Below, piece after piece: positions 43,172 to 51,186 of a stretch of DNA of 64,000 nucleotides (position 1 is the stretch's first letter; every line of letters starts with the position of its first letter). Location: the NCBI RefSeq assembly GCF_009649735.1, contig NZ_WJNH01000001.1, forward strand, positions 124,001 through 188,000, in the 5' to 3' direction. Below the pieces are notes generated by a model. That model searched no databases, was not told where the DNA came from, and worked only from the letters and a program-made list of their open reading frames with translations. Source of the DNA: Salinibacillus xinjiangensis (GTDB taxonomy: Bacteria; Bacillota; Bacilli; Bacillales; Alkalibacillaceae). A program made the position numbers and the translations under genes.

Positions 43172-44212
43172 TTATGGGGTTGCACCAGGTTCTAATCCCA
43201 GTGTATCTATTAATTCCTTATATTTTTCATATTCCTCTTGAACCTTTGTTTTTGATTCCTCTGTGTTTAAAGGAGAAAGCGCTAAACCCGAACTCTCAAA
43301 ATCATCTATAGTAGCCTGGTCCTGTAATGTTTTCATAAACGCCTCTTCTAAAATTTTTATACGATCTTCCGGTGTACCGGCTGGAACAGATATCATTCTC
43401 CAAATATTAAATTCAATATCATAACCCTGTTCTTTAAATGTTGGAATATCAGAAAATGTATCAGTACGCTTTGAAGTTGAAATTGCTAAACCTTTTAGTT
43501 CTCCTGAGTCATAATAATCTTTTATTTCAGCAGGATATTGCGTGCCAACATTTAAATCACCTGCTAAAAGTGCTTGAGTAACAGGCGCTCCTCCTTGATA
43601 AGGTACTCTTGTCATTTCTATTCCGGCTTCTTCCTCTAATGCCAATTTCACAAAATCATTCGTTGTCCAAACAGCCCCAATACCTATAGAAACATCTTCA
43701 TTTTTAGATTTGTTCACTAAATCCTCAAGAGATTCTATACCACTGTCATTATGTGTTGCAATGATTGATGGATCAGAGTTTATTTGAACAATTGGGGTAA
43801 AGGATTCTGCATTGTATGAAACATTAGGTAGTAAAAATTCATCTGTTATTGTATTTGGAATCATAACTCCCATAGTATATCCATCTGCATTAGCCTGAGC
43901 TACTTCCGTTACGCCTACAGCCCCTGATCCTCCCTCGATATTTTCTACTATAATTTTTTGTCCTAGGTATTTTTCAGCATGTTTAGCGAATAACCTGGCA
44001 GTTACATCAACACCACCACCAGCAGGATACTGGACAACTAAACGTAGGGGTTTACTCGGAAATTCCCCCGCTGTTTCTGAACTATTTTCACTTTGATTAT
44101 TATTGTTACTTTCATTTTCAGACTCTTGATTATTCGAAGAGGTAGAGCTGCATGCGACAAAAATACCTGTCACTAAAATAAAACTTATTGCAATCAAAAG
44201 CTTTTTTATCAT
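43172..44212 (-). CDS. tctC: Tripartite tricarboxylate transporter binding lipoprotein TctC
   Basis: A 346-residue Bug/TctC-type binding protein. Lipobox in LVTGIFVACSS (Cys about residue 21), a long Asn/Ser/Glu linker, then KPLRLVVQYPAGGGVDVTARLFA and VVENIEGGSGAVGVTEVAQANADGYTMG (span about 85-112), both typical of the family. The ATG at 44212 follows GGGAGG; a longer reading would start before that site. It is 23 bases downstream of the reductase gene. Confidence 0.92.
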   Translation of the reverse strand: MIKKLLIAISFILVTGIFVACSSTSSNNQESENESNNNNQSENSSETAGEFPSKPLRLVVQYPAGGGVDVTARLFAKHAEKYLGQKIIVENIEGGSGAVGVTEVAQANADGYTMGVMIPNTITDEFLLPNVSYNAESFTPIVQINSDPSIIATHNDSGIESLEDLVNKSKNEDVSIGIGAVWTTNDFVKLALEEEAGIEMTRVPYQGGAPVTQALLAGDLNVGTQYPAEIKDYYDSGELKGLAISTSKRTDTFSDIPTFKEQGYDIEFNIWRMISVPAGTPEDRIKILEEAFMKTLQDQATIDDFESSGLALSPLNTEESKTKVQEEYEKYKELIDTLGLEPGATP

Positions 44213-44235
44213 AAGAGTTCCTCCCATTTTTTGGA

Positions 44236-46179
44236 TTATATACTTCTCGCTAATCGATGAGCCTCATGAATAGCAGCTAGCACTTTCCGAGGTGCATAAC
44301 TATCACCGATATTGTAGGACCTATATTTCTTAGATATTTTTTTAAATAAAGCATGGTTTGATTTGTTTTTAGTAATATAGATAACATGATTATAAGCAAT
44401 ATCTTTTTTAGAACCACCAAAAGTATGTTCAATTTCTATATCATTTTTATTTAACTTATTAATTTTATAACCAGTAATATAATCAATATTTTCATATTTT
44501 CTTAGTCTACGATTTACCCCTAACCAACTAACGTAATTAACATTGTGGGCGATTTTAGCCTTTTTAGTAAGAATGGTAACTTCGCTCGCTGACTTGGCAA
44601 TTTTTTCGGTAAGCGAGTATGGTGGAATATCTCCATCATCCTCAAAAATAAGTACTGATCCATTCCAAATATTTTTTGCTACTGCCTCTTCATAGGAGTA
44701 GATGCTGTAATTTTTATTCTCATGATCGGGAATTTCTTGATTTGAACCAGCCGCATAAAGAACAACGTCAGGGGTAATTTCATCTACTAAGGTTTCATCT
44801 ACAATAGTATCTAAGTATACATTAACATCGTTTGATTTAACCTTATAAGTTAAATAATTAAGAGTTTTAATTAGCTCTTCTCTCCCTGGTATTTCAATGG
44901 CCCTTCTTAGTTGTCCACCTAAATTAGATTCCTTTTCAAACAAATGAACGTTATGGCCTCTTTCCGCTGCTATAGAAGCTGCTTCTAGTCCAGCAGGTCC
45001 CCCACCAATAACCATTACTTTTTTGGGTGTTTTCGTTTTTATCAATGTACCAATACCATAATCCTTTTCATTACCAACAGAAGGATTATGGATACAAACC
45101 ATTGGTTTACCAGAGTGAATTTCTCCCCAACATACGTTACAGGAGTTACATTCTCTTATCCCTTTAACATCTCCGGTTTTTGCTTTATTAGGTAATTCAG
45201 CATCACTTATAAGAGCTCTCCCCATTCCTACTAGATCAAGTTTACCTTCATGAAGCAAATGTTCAGCAATATTAGGATTTGTTATTTTTCCCAAACCTAA
45301 AACAGGTGTATCACCAGCAACTTTTTTAATTTCTTCTGTTAGATGGATAAATGGGGTTTCTCCTAAGTGCATATCCGGTACATGATACTCTAAACTATGA
45401 CTGAAATTACCTTGGCTTACGCCATAATAATCCAAAGCACATTTTTCATTTAAATATTGGACTATATTTTTAGATTCTGTTAAATCTAAGCCACCTTCCA
45501 CATATTCATGAACTGTTAGTTTAATTCCGACAATAAAATCTTTTCCACAATTTTCTTTTATTTTGTTGACTATATTAACAATAAATCTTGTTCTATTTTC
45601 CAATGATCCACCATACTCATCTTTTCTCTTATTTGTCCATTTGGAAAGAAATTGAGTAATCAGATATCCATGCGCTCCGTGTAATGAAACTCCGTCAAAT
45701 CCGGCCTTACTTAAGTTAATTGCAGAAGACACAAAACTGTCCTCAATTTCTTTTATTTCCTCAACTGTCATAGCATGTGGAACAGCATCACTTAATGGAC
45801 AGGGTAATTCACTAACCCCCCAAGAAGACATGGTCGGACTCCATAATTGCTGCCTGCCTACATGCCAAAGTTGTCCGAGCAATACTGTATCGTACTTATG
45901 AACTTCATCTGCAATCATTTTAAACTTATCAATATTTTCTTCTGTATAGGCTATTGGCACCTGTGGTTGAGGCAAAGAAGTAGGATGAACAGAAAAACCC
46001 TCTGTTACTATCATGGCTACTCCGCCCTTTGCTCTTTCTCCATAAAATTTCGCCTGGCGCATTGTTGGTTCGTGTTTTTCTCCATAATTATTTAAAACTT
46101 CAGCCATGGTAATCCTATTGCTTAAAGTTTTGCTACCAACGTTAATAGGAGAAAATAACTTTTCAAAATTTCTTGACAT
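44236..46179 (-). CDS. NADH:flavin oxidoreductase, 2,4-dienoyl-CoA reductase/OYE type
   Basis: A 647-residue enzyme with an N-terminal FMN TIM barrel (about 1-370) of the Old Yellow Enzyme family, a [4Fe-4S] cysteine cluster (CNSCNVCWGEIHSGKPMVC, about 343-361), and a C-terminal NAD(P)H/FAD domain (GGGPAGLEAASIAAERG near 392). HVGRQQLWSP and SLHGAHGYLITQFLS with active-site residues are visible. Relatives reduce activated C=C bonds (enoates, dienoyl-CoA, maleimides) or open flavonoid and trimethylamine-type substrates. It is the first gene behind a sigma-54 promoter and is followed by the TTT genes. Confidence 0.9.
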   Translation of the reverse strand: MSRNFEKLFSPINVGSKTLSNRITMAEVLNNYGEKHEPTMRQAKFYGERAKGGVAMIVTEGFSVHPTSLPQPQVPIAYTEENIDKFKMIADEVHKYDTVLLGQLWHVGRQQLWSPTMSSWGVSELPCPLSDAVPHAMTVEEIKEIEDSFVSSAINLSKAGFDGVSLHGAHGYLITQFLSKWTNKRKDEYGGSLENRTRFIVNIVNKIKENCGKDFIVGIKLTVHEYVEGGLDLTESKNIVQYLNEKCALDYYGVSQGNFSHSLEYHVPDMHLGETPFIHLTEEIKKVAGDTPVLGLGKITNPNIAEHLLHEGKLDLVGMGRALISDAELPNKAKTGDVKGIRECNSCNVCWGEIHSGKPMVCIHNPSVGNEKDYGIGTLIKTKTPKKVMVIGGGPAGLEAASIAAERGHNVHLFEKESNLGGQLRRAIEIPGREELIKTLNYLTYKVKSNDVNVYLDTIVDETLVDEITPDVVLYAAGSNQEIPDHENKNYSIYSYEEAVAKNIWNGSVLIFEDDGDIPPYSLTEKIAKSASEVTILTKKAKIAHNVNYVSWLGVNRRLRKYENIDYITGYKINKLNKNDIEIEHTFGGSKKDIAYNHVIYITKNKSNHALFKKISKKYRSYNIGDSYAPRKVLAAIHEAHRLARSI

Positions 46180-46323
46180 ATTAACACCCTTTCTTTCTTA
46201 AACAGACCAGTATATTTCTGCGACTGAATAAAATTTAAATTTTCTGATTTTTATCGGCAGTAAACACAGTCCTACGAATTATCCCCCCTTTAAAAAGATT
46301 ATTATTTCTTCATCTTTATAATA

Positions 46324-46339
46324 AGCAATTTTCATGCCA
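46324..46339 (-). promoter_or_regulatory. Sigma-54 promoter of the OYE-Tct operon
   Basis: Minus strand TGGCATG (46339-46333), AAAA, TTGCT (46328-46324), GG and GC 10 bases apart. The GC is about 146 bases before the reductase ATG. It is the only recognisable promoter in the 366-base gap 46180-46545. Confidence 0.85.
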
Positions 46340-46430
46340 CTTTTTTACCATCTATTTTCGATACATCATTATGATAAGCTTGGTTTTTTTCACTATTCTT
46401 AATTTAGACTCTTCTTAATGTTGCAAAATA

Positions 46431-46467
46431 TGTTTCAAATATTTAACGATGAAACTTTATTTTGAAA
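46431..46467. promoter_or_regulatory. Upstream activator repeats of the OYE-Tct operon
   Basis: GTTTCAAAT (46432), ATGAAAC (46449) and TTTGAAA (46461) form direct and inverted copies of the half-site seen at the other sigma-54 promoters, here 92-130 bases upstream of the -24 element. Confidence 0.6.
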
Positions 46468-46498
46468 TCACACTACATGCAAAAGGTAAACAACCATG

Positions 46499-46542
46499 AA
46501 AAAAAAGTTCGTGTTTCTACTCTAACAAGAACACGAACTTTT
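46499..46542 (-). terminator. Terminator of the sigma-54-linked MFS gene
   Basis: A 13-bp stem (AAAAGTTCGTGTT / AACACGAACTTTT) with a 14-base loop, beginning 3 bases after the MFS stop and running into eight T on the minus strand. Confidence 0.87.
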
Positions 46543-46545
46543 ACT

Positions 46546-47790
46546 TCATTTATTAGCTACCCGCGGGGTATTTGCATAAAATAGAATTAATGTTACGACT
46601 ACCATAAGAAACGCTAAAAATAACCAAGCATATGTGTAAGAACCCGATCTATCTACAATTCCACCAAATATTGGTGGTCCAAAAACAACTCCCAGAGAAC
46701 CTAGCATTAAACTAAAACCTGTTGCAGTTCCAGCTTTATCTTTAGAAACCGTTTCCGAGGCTGAATTCATCCACATTCCATTGAATCCCGTAATACAAAA
46801 TCCAAAAAGTGCAACAAACGGAAATATTAATAACAAAGATATATTTTCAGGTAATAAAATGATAATAATACTATTAACAGCAGTTATGATTGATATAATT
46901 ATTAAAACAATAATACGTTTTCCCGAAAATATTTTATCACTTATAACTCCCCAAGCTATACGTCCAATAGACCCAAAAACCTCAGTAACGACAAACAAAA
47001 GCCCGGCTAAATACAAACTTAATTTCAACTCCTCATCTAGGTAAAAGACAATATACGTTAAAAAAGACAGCTGTGCGGCAGTTAGTCCAATAGCAGCTAT
47101 ACTAATCGCCAATAGAGACTTGTTTTTGGCTAATTCTGAAAAAGATGATAAAAATCCTTTAACACTTGTTTTGTTCTTTAAATCATGTGTCTCTAATGGT
47201 GGATCTTGGTAAAATATAAATGAAAACATACCAATGCAAATTAATAAGATAGCAGCGCTAAAAGATGCAGCTCTCCAACCCCACTCAACTGCAATTGGTA
47301 GTAAAATTAATGCGGATAAGGCTGAACCGGCTGTTACCCCCATTTGTTTAATTCCCATTGCAGTACCTCTTTTATTTACCGGAAACCAATAAATAATTCC
47401 TCTATTTGACGTAGGGTGCATAGCACCATAACCAAATCCACCAATAACAACAAGAATTAGCATAATAATAAAACTACTTAGGAAACTAAATAGCATAAAC
47501 GATAATCCCAAACAGAGGCTAAGCATGAGTAATAAACCTCGCGAACCTAGACGATCAACTAGCATTCCAGAAGGGAGACTAATTATAGATTGACCTAGAA
47601 ATAATGCTGCTGGTAACATCCCTATTTGTGCTTTTGTTAATAATAAATTTTCTTCAATTAAAGGACCTAACGGGGCTATACTTCTACCTACAAAGGCTAC
47701 TGCAATTTGGGTGCTGAGTAGAATAGTTAGCATAATCCACGGGGTGAAATTTGGTACTTGAGTGTTTTGTGTTTTTATAGCTAATCTCAT
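46546..47790 (-). CDS. MFS transporter (anion:cation symporter-like)
   Basis: A 414-residue, 12-helix major facilitator. The loop 2-3 motif is GMLVDRLGSRGLL, with GYGAMHPTSNRGIIYWFPVNKRGTAMGIKQMG (span about 120-151) resembling oxalate/organic-acid MFS carriers. It has its own sigma-54-type promoter and terminator, so it is a single-gene member of the regulon. Uptake or efflux of the pathway substrate is likely; direction and substrate unknown. Confidence 0.88.
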   Translation of the reverse strand: MRLAIKTQNTQVPNFTPWIMLTILLSTQIAVAFVGRSIAPLGPLIEENLLLTKAQIGMLPAALFLGQSIISLPSGMLVDRLGSRGLLLMLSLCLGLSFMLFSFLSSFIIMLILVVIGGFGYGAMHPTSNRGIIYWFPVNKRGTAMGIKQMGVTAGSALSALILLPIAVEWGWRAASFSAAILLICIGMFSFIFYQDPPLETHDLKNKTSVKGFLSSFSELAKNKSLLAISIAAIGLTAAQLSFLTYIVFYLDEELKLSLYLAGLLFVVTEVFGSIGRIAWGVISDKIFSGKRIIVLIIISIITAVNSIIIILLPENISLLLIFPFVALFGFCITGFNGMWMNSASETVSKDKAGTATGFSLMLGSLGVVFGPPIFGGIVDRSGSYTYAWLFLAFLMVVVTLILFYANTPRVANK

Positions 47791-47850
47791 AAAAAAGTGC
47801 TCCTTTATTATAAAATCACTTTTTTCTTATAATCTGGCACCTTAATATTA

Positions 47851-47867
47851 TGCAAGAAATATACCAA
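47851..47867 (-). promoter_or_regulatory. Probable sigma-54 promoter of the MFS gene
   Basis: Minus strand TGGTATA (47866-47860), TTTC, TTGCA (47855-47851), GG-N10-GC spacing kept. The -24 half is weaker (TGGTA rather than TGGCA). The GC is about 60 bases before the ATG, and activator repeats lie upstream, which supports the call. Confidence 0.7.
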
Positions 47868-47907
47868 GATATTGTTTTCTTTATATCCTGAGTTTAATTA
47901 ATTATCC

Positions 47908-47945
47908 GTTCCAAAAAGCGTTTCATTGAAAGTTTCATGTTTCAG
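47908..47945. promoter_or_regulatory. Upstream activator repeats of the MFS gene
   Basis: GTTCCAAAAAGCGTTTCAT followed by GTTTCAT and GTTTCAG: the same GTTTCAAA-N3-CGTTTCA arrangement as upstream of dctP, at 42-80 bases from the -24 element. Confidence 0.65.
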
Positions 47946-47950
47946 ATAAT

Positions 47951-47998
47951 AAAAAACCCCGAGAAACGGATCGTTTTTTTATAATCCATTATTCGAGG
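47951..47998 (-). terminator. Terminator downstream of the SMP-30-like gene
   Basis: On the minus strand CCTCGA and AATGGAT pair with TCGGGG and ATCCGTT (G-T pairs included), followed by six T. It lies 150 bases after the SMP-30-like gene stop and just upstream of the MFS activator repeats. The interval 48000-48148 is very AT-rich, with only a CTTTAATAA / TTATTAAAG inverted repeat at 48062-48082. Confidence 0.7.
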
Positions 47999-48148
47999 AT
48001 AATATTTTCAAAAAGTCCTTATTTATTTAAATAATACAATAATTAATAATTATAAATAAATCTTTAATAAATATTATTAAAGACAACTCATAAAGAATAT
48101 ATATTTGTAACCCGGTGATATTACATAGAGATTAAACACATAAAATTA

Positions 48149-49120
48149 TTACTGCAATCCATATGTTTTTAATCCTTTCTTCTTGATTTTAATACGCCAT
48201 ACTTCATTTTTTTCTGATTCCGTTACGTATAGGTATCCATTATGAAAAGCTAGGTTCGTACTGTATGTCCCAGCTTCCTTTGGTAAACGTATCTTACCAT
48301 ATTTAAAACCTTTAGAATCAAGCACGATAACTTCACCTGCTTTGTAATGTGCTACATATAAATTCCCCTCATTATCAACGGCTAGTCCATCTGGTCCTAT
48401 ACCACCTTCAAAACGCGCAAAGACATAGGGGGTGTCATATATGTCATCTGTATGAACTGAAGGAGCTGCGATTATTTGATTTTTGTCATACTCAGCAATA
48501 TAAACATGTTGACCATCCGGAGAAATCGCAACACCATTAGGATAGGCTATGTTATCCTGAAAAAGCTGTAATTTGGTATCCTTTCCAGGTGGTAGGTAGA
48601 AAACACGACCATTGGGTTTTGTTGCGCTTGATCCATGTGGTTCTGTAAAATAGATTCCACCTTTGTCATCAAACACAAGGTCATTAAGGCCTCTTAAGTG
48701 CTCAGTCTTGTACTTTTCAAGAATTGTTGTGCGCTTACCGGTAGGAGGGTCTAATGTATAGAGCTCTCCATTTAAATCTGCTATAAAAAGACGTCCATCC
48801 TTGTGAAACTTTGCTCCATTTGGATTTCCATATGTCTCAACAACTTCAACCTCATTTCCATTAACTTTCATAATCTCCCCAGAAAAAATTGCTGTCATCC
48901 ACATTTGACCATCACGGTCAAAATTAAGTCCCTCTATAAAACCATCTGCAGTGACAACTTTTTCCCACTGGCTACTAGAAGGGAGAATTTCTGATAGAGT
49001 ATGTCTTTCATTTGAAGGGGGTTTCCCAGCCTTTTCATATACAGAATCTGCGACAGCAACCGATATAGTTACTAGAGAAATAATTATTATTATCGCAAAT
49101 GGTAATACTTTATTTCTCAT
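48149..49120 (-). CDS. Exported SMP-30/gluconolactonase-like beta-propeller protein
   Basis: A 323-residue protein with an N-terminal hydrophobic segment (about residues 5-24, ending SVAVADS) that looks like a signal peptide or anchor, then a six-bladed propeller of the SMP-30/LRE-like group. Recurrent blade motifs are GLNFDRDGQMWMTAIFSG, NDLVFDDKGGIYFTEPHG, NGVAISPDGQHVYIAEY and GPDGLAVDNEGNLYVAHY, with metal-ligand Glu, Asn and Asp residues. It is likely a lactonase or hydrolase acting outside the membrane. It is the last gene of the right-hand acyl-CoA block. Confidence 0.82.
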   Translation of the reverse strand: MRNKVLPFAIIIIISLVTISVAVADSVYEKAGKPPSNERHTLSEILPSSSQWEKVVTADGFIEGLNFDRDGQMWMTAIFSGEIMKVNGNEVEVVETYGNPNGAKFHKDGRLFIADLNGELYTLDPPTGKRTTILEKYKTEHLRGLNDLVFDDKGGIYFTEPHGSSATKPNGRVFYLPPGKDTKLQLFQDNIAYPNGVAISPDGQHVYIAEYDKNQIIAAPSVHTDDIYDTPYVFARFEGGIGPDGLAVDNEGNLYVAHYKAGEVIVLDSKGFKYGKIRLPKEAGTYSTNLAFHNGYLYVTESEKNEVWRIKIKKKGLKTYGLQ

Positions 49121-49282
49121 ATTTTTATTCCTCCCTTAATAAAGTTTAAACTGTAAATCTATGTTATTGTCACCGGAATCCAAATGTCGATAATCATTTG
49201 TTCAAATGCTCTCAATTTCAAAGAAGATGCAAATAATTTAATTAGTGATACAAACTGTATAAAAATTAGTAATTCTCTTAAA

Positions 49283-50095
49283 TTAACTAAAATCAGGTTT
49301 CCTCTTTTCAATAATAGCTTTAACACCTTCTTGATAATCTTCATGCTCAGTTACAATTCCCATAGCCGAAGAAACCATATCAAGAGAAGTACACAAATCT
49401 ATGTTCAACCCTTGATACACAGCTCTTTTTGTAAACCGAATAGCTACTTGTGGTCCATTGCTTAAACTTTCAACATATTGATCTACGAATTCTTGCAATT
49501 GATTATCTTCCACTACTTTCGTTACAAGACCCATTTCTTCTGCTTCTTCTGCGGATAAAACTCTTCTTGTCCAAAGCAAGTCTAACGCTTTGTCAATTCC
49601 AACAAATCTTGGCAAAAACCAAGCTCCTCCATCTCCAGGTACAATTCCTACATTCAAATAACTTTCTGATATTTTCGTTGATTTTCCCGCAATCCGAATG
49701 TCACAAGCTAATGACATATCAAACCCTGCACCAAAGGCAGCCCCATGTAATACAGCAATAACCGGCTTATCAATTTCTTGAAGTAAAAGAGGGATACGCT
49801 GTACTTTTTTCCATAAAGAGTTTTTTCTGTTTAATGCTGTAGATACGAGATCATCACTACCGTCATTTTTAATGAATCCTTCTCCCTTTACCATTGATTT
49901 CACATCGCCACCAGAACAGAAAGCACGACCATTGCCCTTTAATACAAGAACACGTATATTATTTGAATCACGAACCGTTTCCAATGCGTTAATCCACAAT
50001 TCAATCATTTCGCTGCTGAATGCATTTAAACTATCTGGACGATTTAAGGTGATTTTTGCTACATTATCTTCTACCGTAAAAAGTAAATCTTTCAT
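49283..50095 (-). CDS. Enoyl-CoA hydratase/isomerase (crotonase) family
   Basis: A 270-residue crotonase with FCSGGDVKSMVKGEG (oxyanion loop 1, about 60-74) and AVLHGAAFGAGFDMSLACDIRIA (span about 114-136), then ESYLNVGIVPGDGGAWFLPRF. FGAGFD replaces the usual GGG-type stretch. The ATG overlaps the stop of the upstream acyl-CoA dehydrogenase gene by 4 bases, so the two are translationally coupled. It would hydrate the enoyl-CoA made by the dehydrogenase pair. Confidence 0.9.
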   Translation of the reverse strand: MKDLLFTVEDNVAKITLNRPDSLNAFSSEMIELWINALETVRDSNNIRVLVLKGNGRAFCSGGDVKSMVKGEGFIKNDGSDDLVSTALNRKNSLWKKVQRIPLLLQEIDKPVIAVLHGAAFGAGFDMSLACDIRIAGKSTKISESYLNVGIVPGDGGAWFLPRFVGIDKALDLLWTRRVLSAEEAEEMGLVTKVVEDNQLQEFVDQYVESLSNGPQVAIRFTKRAVYQGLNIDLCTSLDMVSSAMGIVTEHEDYQEGVKAIIEKRKPDFS

Positions 50096-51186
50096 TTCAC
50101 ATCCACCTTTTGAGAAGAATTTTCAACATTCGTAATCAACGACCATAACTCATTTTGGTTTAAATTCATTAAGTCTTTTGCGATGATTTGCTCCCAATCG
50201 CTTTCTTTACCAAATTCTTCACGCCAAGACCAAAGCCTCCGTGTACTATGGTGCAGTGTATGTTCAAACGTAAAACCAATCGCTGCCAAAATTTGATGTG
50301 CAATAGGATTTACCTTTTCTATTGCTTCATTCACACGAAGCTTTGCAAATGCTATTTCTTTTGATACTGGATTTTTTTCATATGAAGAAATAGCGTTTTT
50401 TACCGCAACATTTGTAGCAGCAAATTCACCTGCTAATTGTGCCATATGTTGTTGTACAGCTTGGAAACGATAAAGTGGTCGACCAAACTGGGATCTCTCT
50501 GATATATGTTCTTTTGTTAACGCTAGTAAATTTTCTAATGCTCCAACCATCATCACACTTCTAGTAAGTCCACCAGTATATAGAATTTTTTCTACTTGTT
50601 CTTCTATATCCACCGATTTTGTTTTGATTTCTTCTACGTAAACGTTATCAAAAAACACCTCATCTCTTGCTTCACCTGCTAGATTTTTCCCTTCTTTAAT
50701 CTTTGCATTATCCAATGGAAGTAAAGCAAGTTTTGTATCTTCTTCCGTTTCACCTAATACTAGAATCTTTTGTGCAAATCTAGCCCAAGGTACATATTTT
50801 GCTTTACCAGATACTATCCATCCATCATCCTTTTCCCTAATCTGAAATAAGTTTTTATGTTCTGTAGCCGATATTGTAATAAATTCATCTTGTACAGATT
50901 CCCCTAAATCCATTAACAACTTATTCACAATATAATTTTCAGCTAACGGGATAGGTGCTGAATACTTCCCGATCAAGTATAAAATACTAAAAGCATCATA
51001 CTGATCTCCACCGTTACCCATTAATTCTTCTGGAACAGCAACTTTTAACATACCATAGGCTTCTAAGTTATCCCAAAGTTCCTTTGCCCATATACCATTC
51101 TCTGCTTCATTCACTATTTCTTTTTTCGAGTATTCCTTCAGTATTTTTTCGGTAGATTCCATAATCATTTCTTGCATTTCACTCAT
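50092..51186 (-). CDS. Acyl-CoA dehydrogenase-like subunit, small partner
   Basis: A 364-residue acyl-CoA dehydrogenase homologue lacking several usual signatures: there is no EGT-type catalytic Glu block at the C-terminus, and the FAD-side motif is degenerate (VSGKAKYVPWA). The helix SERSQFGRPLYRFQAVQQHMAQLA is family-typical, as is HSTRRLWSWREEFG. Its gene overlaps the preceding dehydrogenase gene by 4 bases and the next gene by 4 bases. This resembles the two-subunit dehydrogenases used for cyclic or branched CoA esters, in which one partner supplies the base and the other completes the FAD site. Confidence 0.85.
   Translation of the reverse strand: MSEMQEMIMESTEKILKEYSKKEIVNEAENGIWAKELWDNLEAYGMLKVAVPEELMGNGGDQYDAFSILYLIGKYSAPIPLAENYIVNKLLMDLGESVQDEFITISATEHKNLFQIREKDDGWIVSGKAKYVPWARFAQKILVLGETEEDTKLALLPLDNAKIKEGKNLAGEARDEVFFDNVYVEEIKTKSVDIEEQVEKILYTGGLTRSVMMVGALENLLALTKEHISERSQFGRPLYRFQAVQQHMAQLAGEFAATNVAVKNAISSYEKNPVSKEIAFAKLRVNEAIEKVNPIAHQILAAIGFTFEHTLHHSTRRLWSWREEFGKESDWEQIIAKDLMNLNQNELWSLITNVENSSQKVDVK

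Noticed and set aside
47830-47853. Plus-strand TGGCAC followed by TGC, resembling a sigma-54 promoter
   Set aside because: GG and GC are 14 bases apart instead of 10, and no plus-strand gene follows. The minus-strand element at 47851-47867 has correct spacing.
48062-48082. Perfect inverted repeat CTTTAATAA / TTATTAAAG
   Set aside because: Very AT-rich surroundings make such palindromes likely by chance. It lies about 70 bases after a stop codon and has no T-tail or promoter relation.
49450-49761. 103-residue plus-strand open frame
   Set aside because: Opposite to a well-supported enoyl-CoA hydratase gene; low-complexity Leu/Gln-rich translation and no ribosome site.
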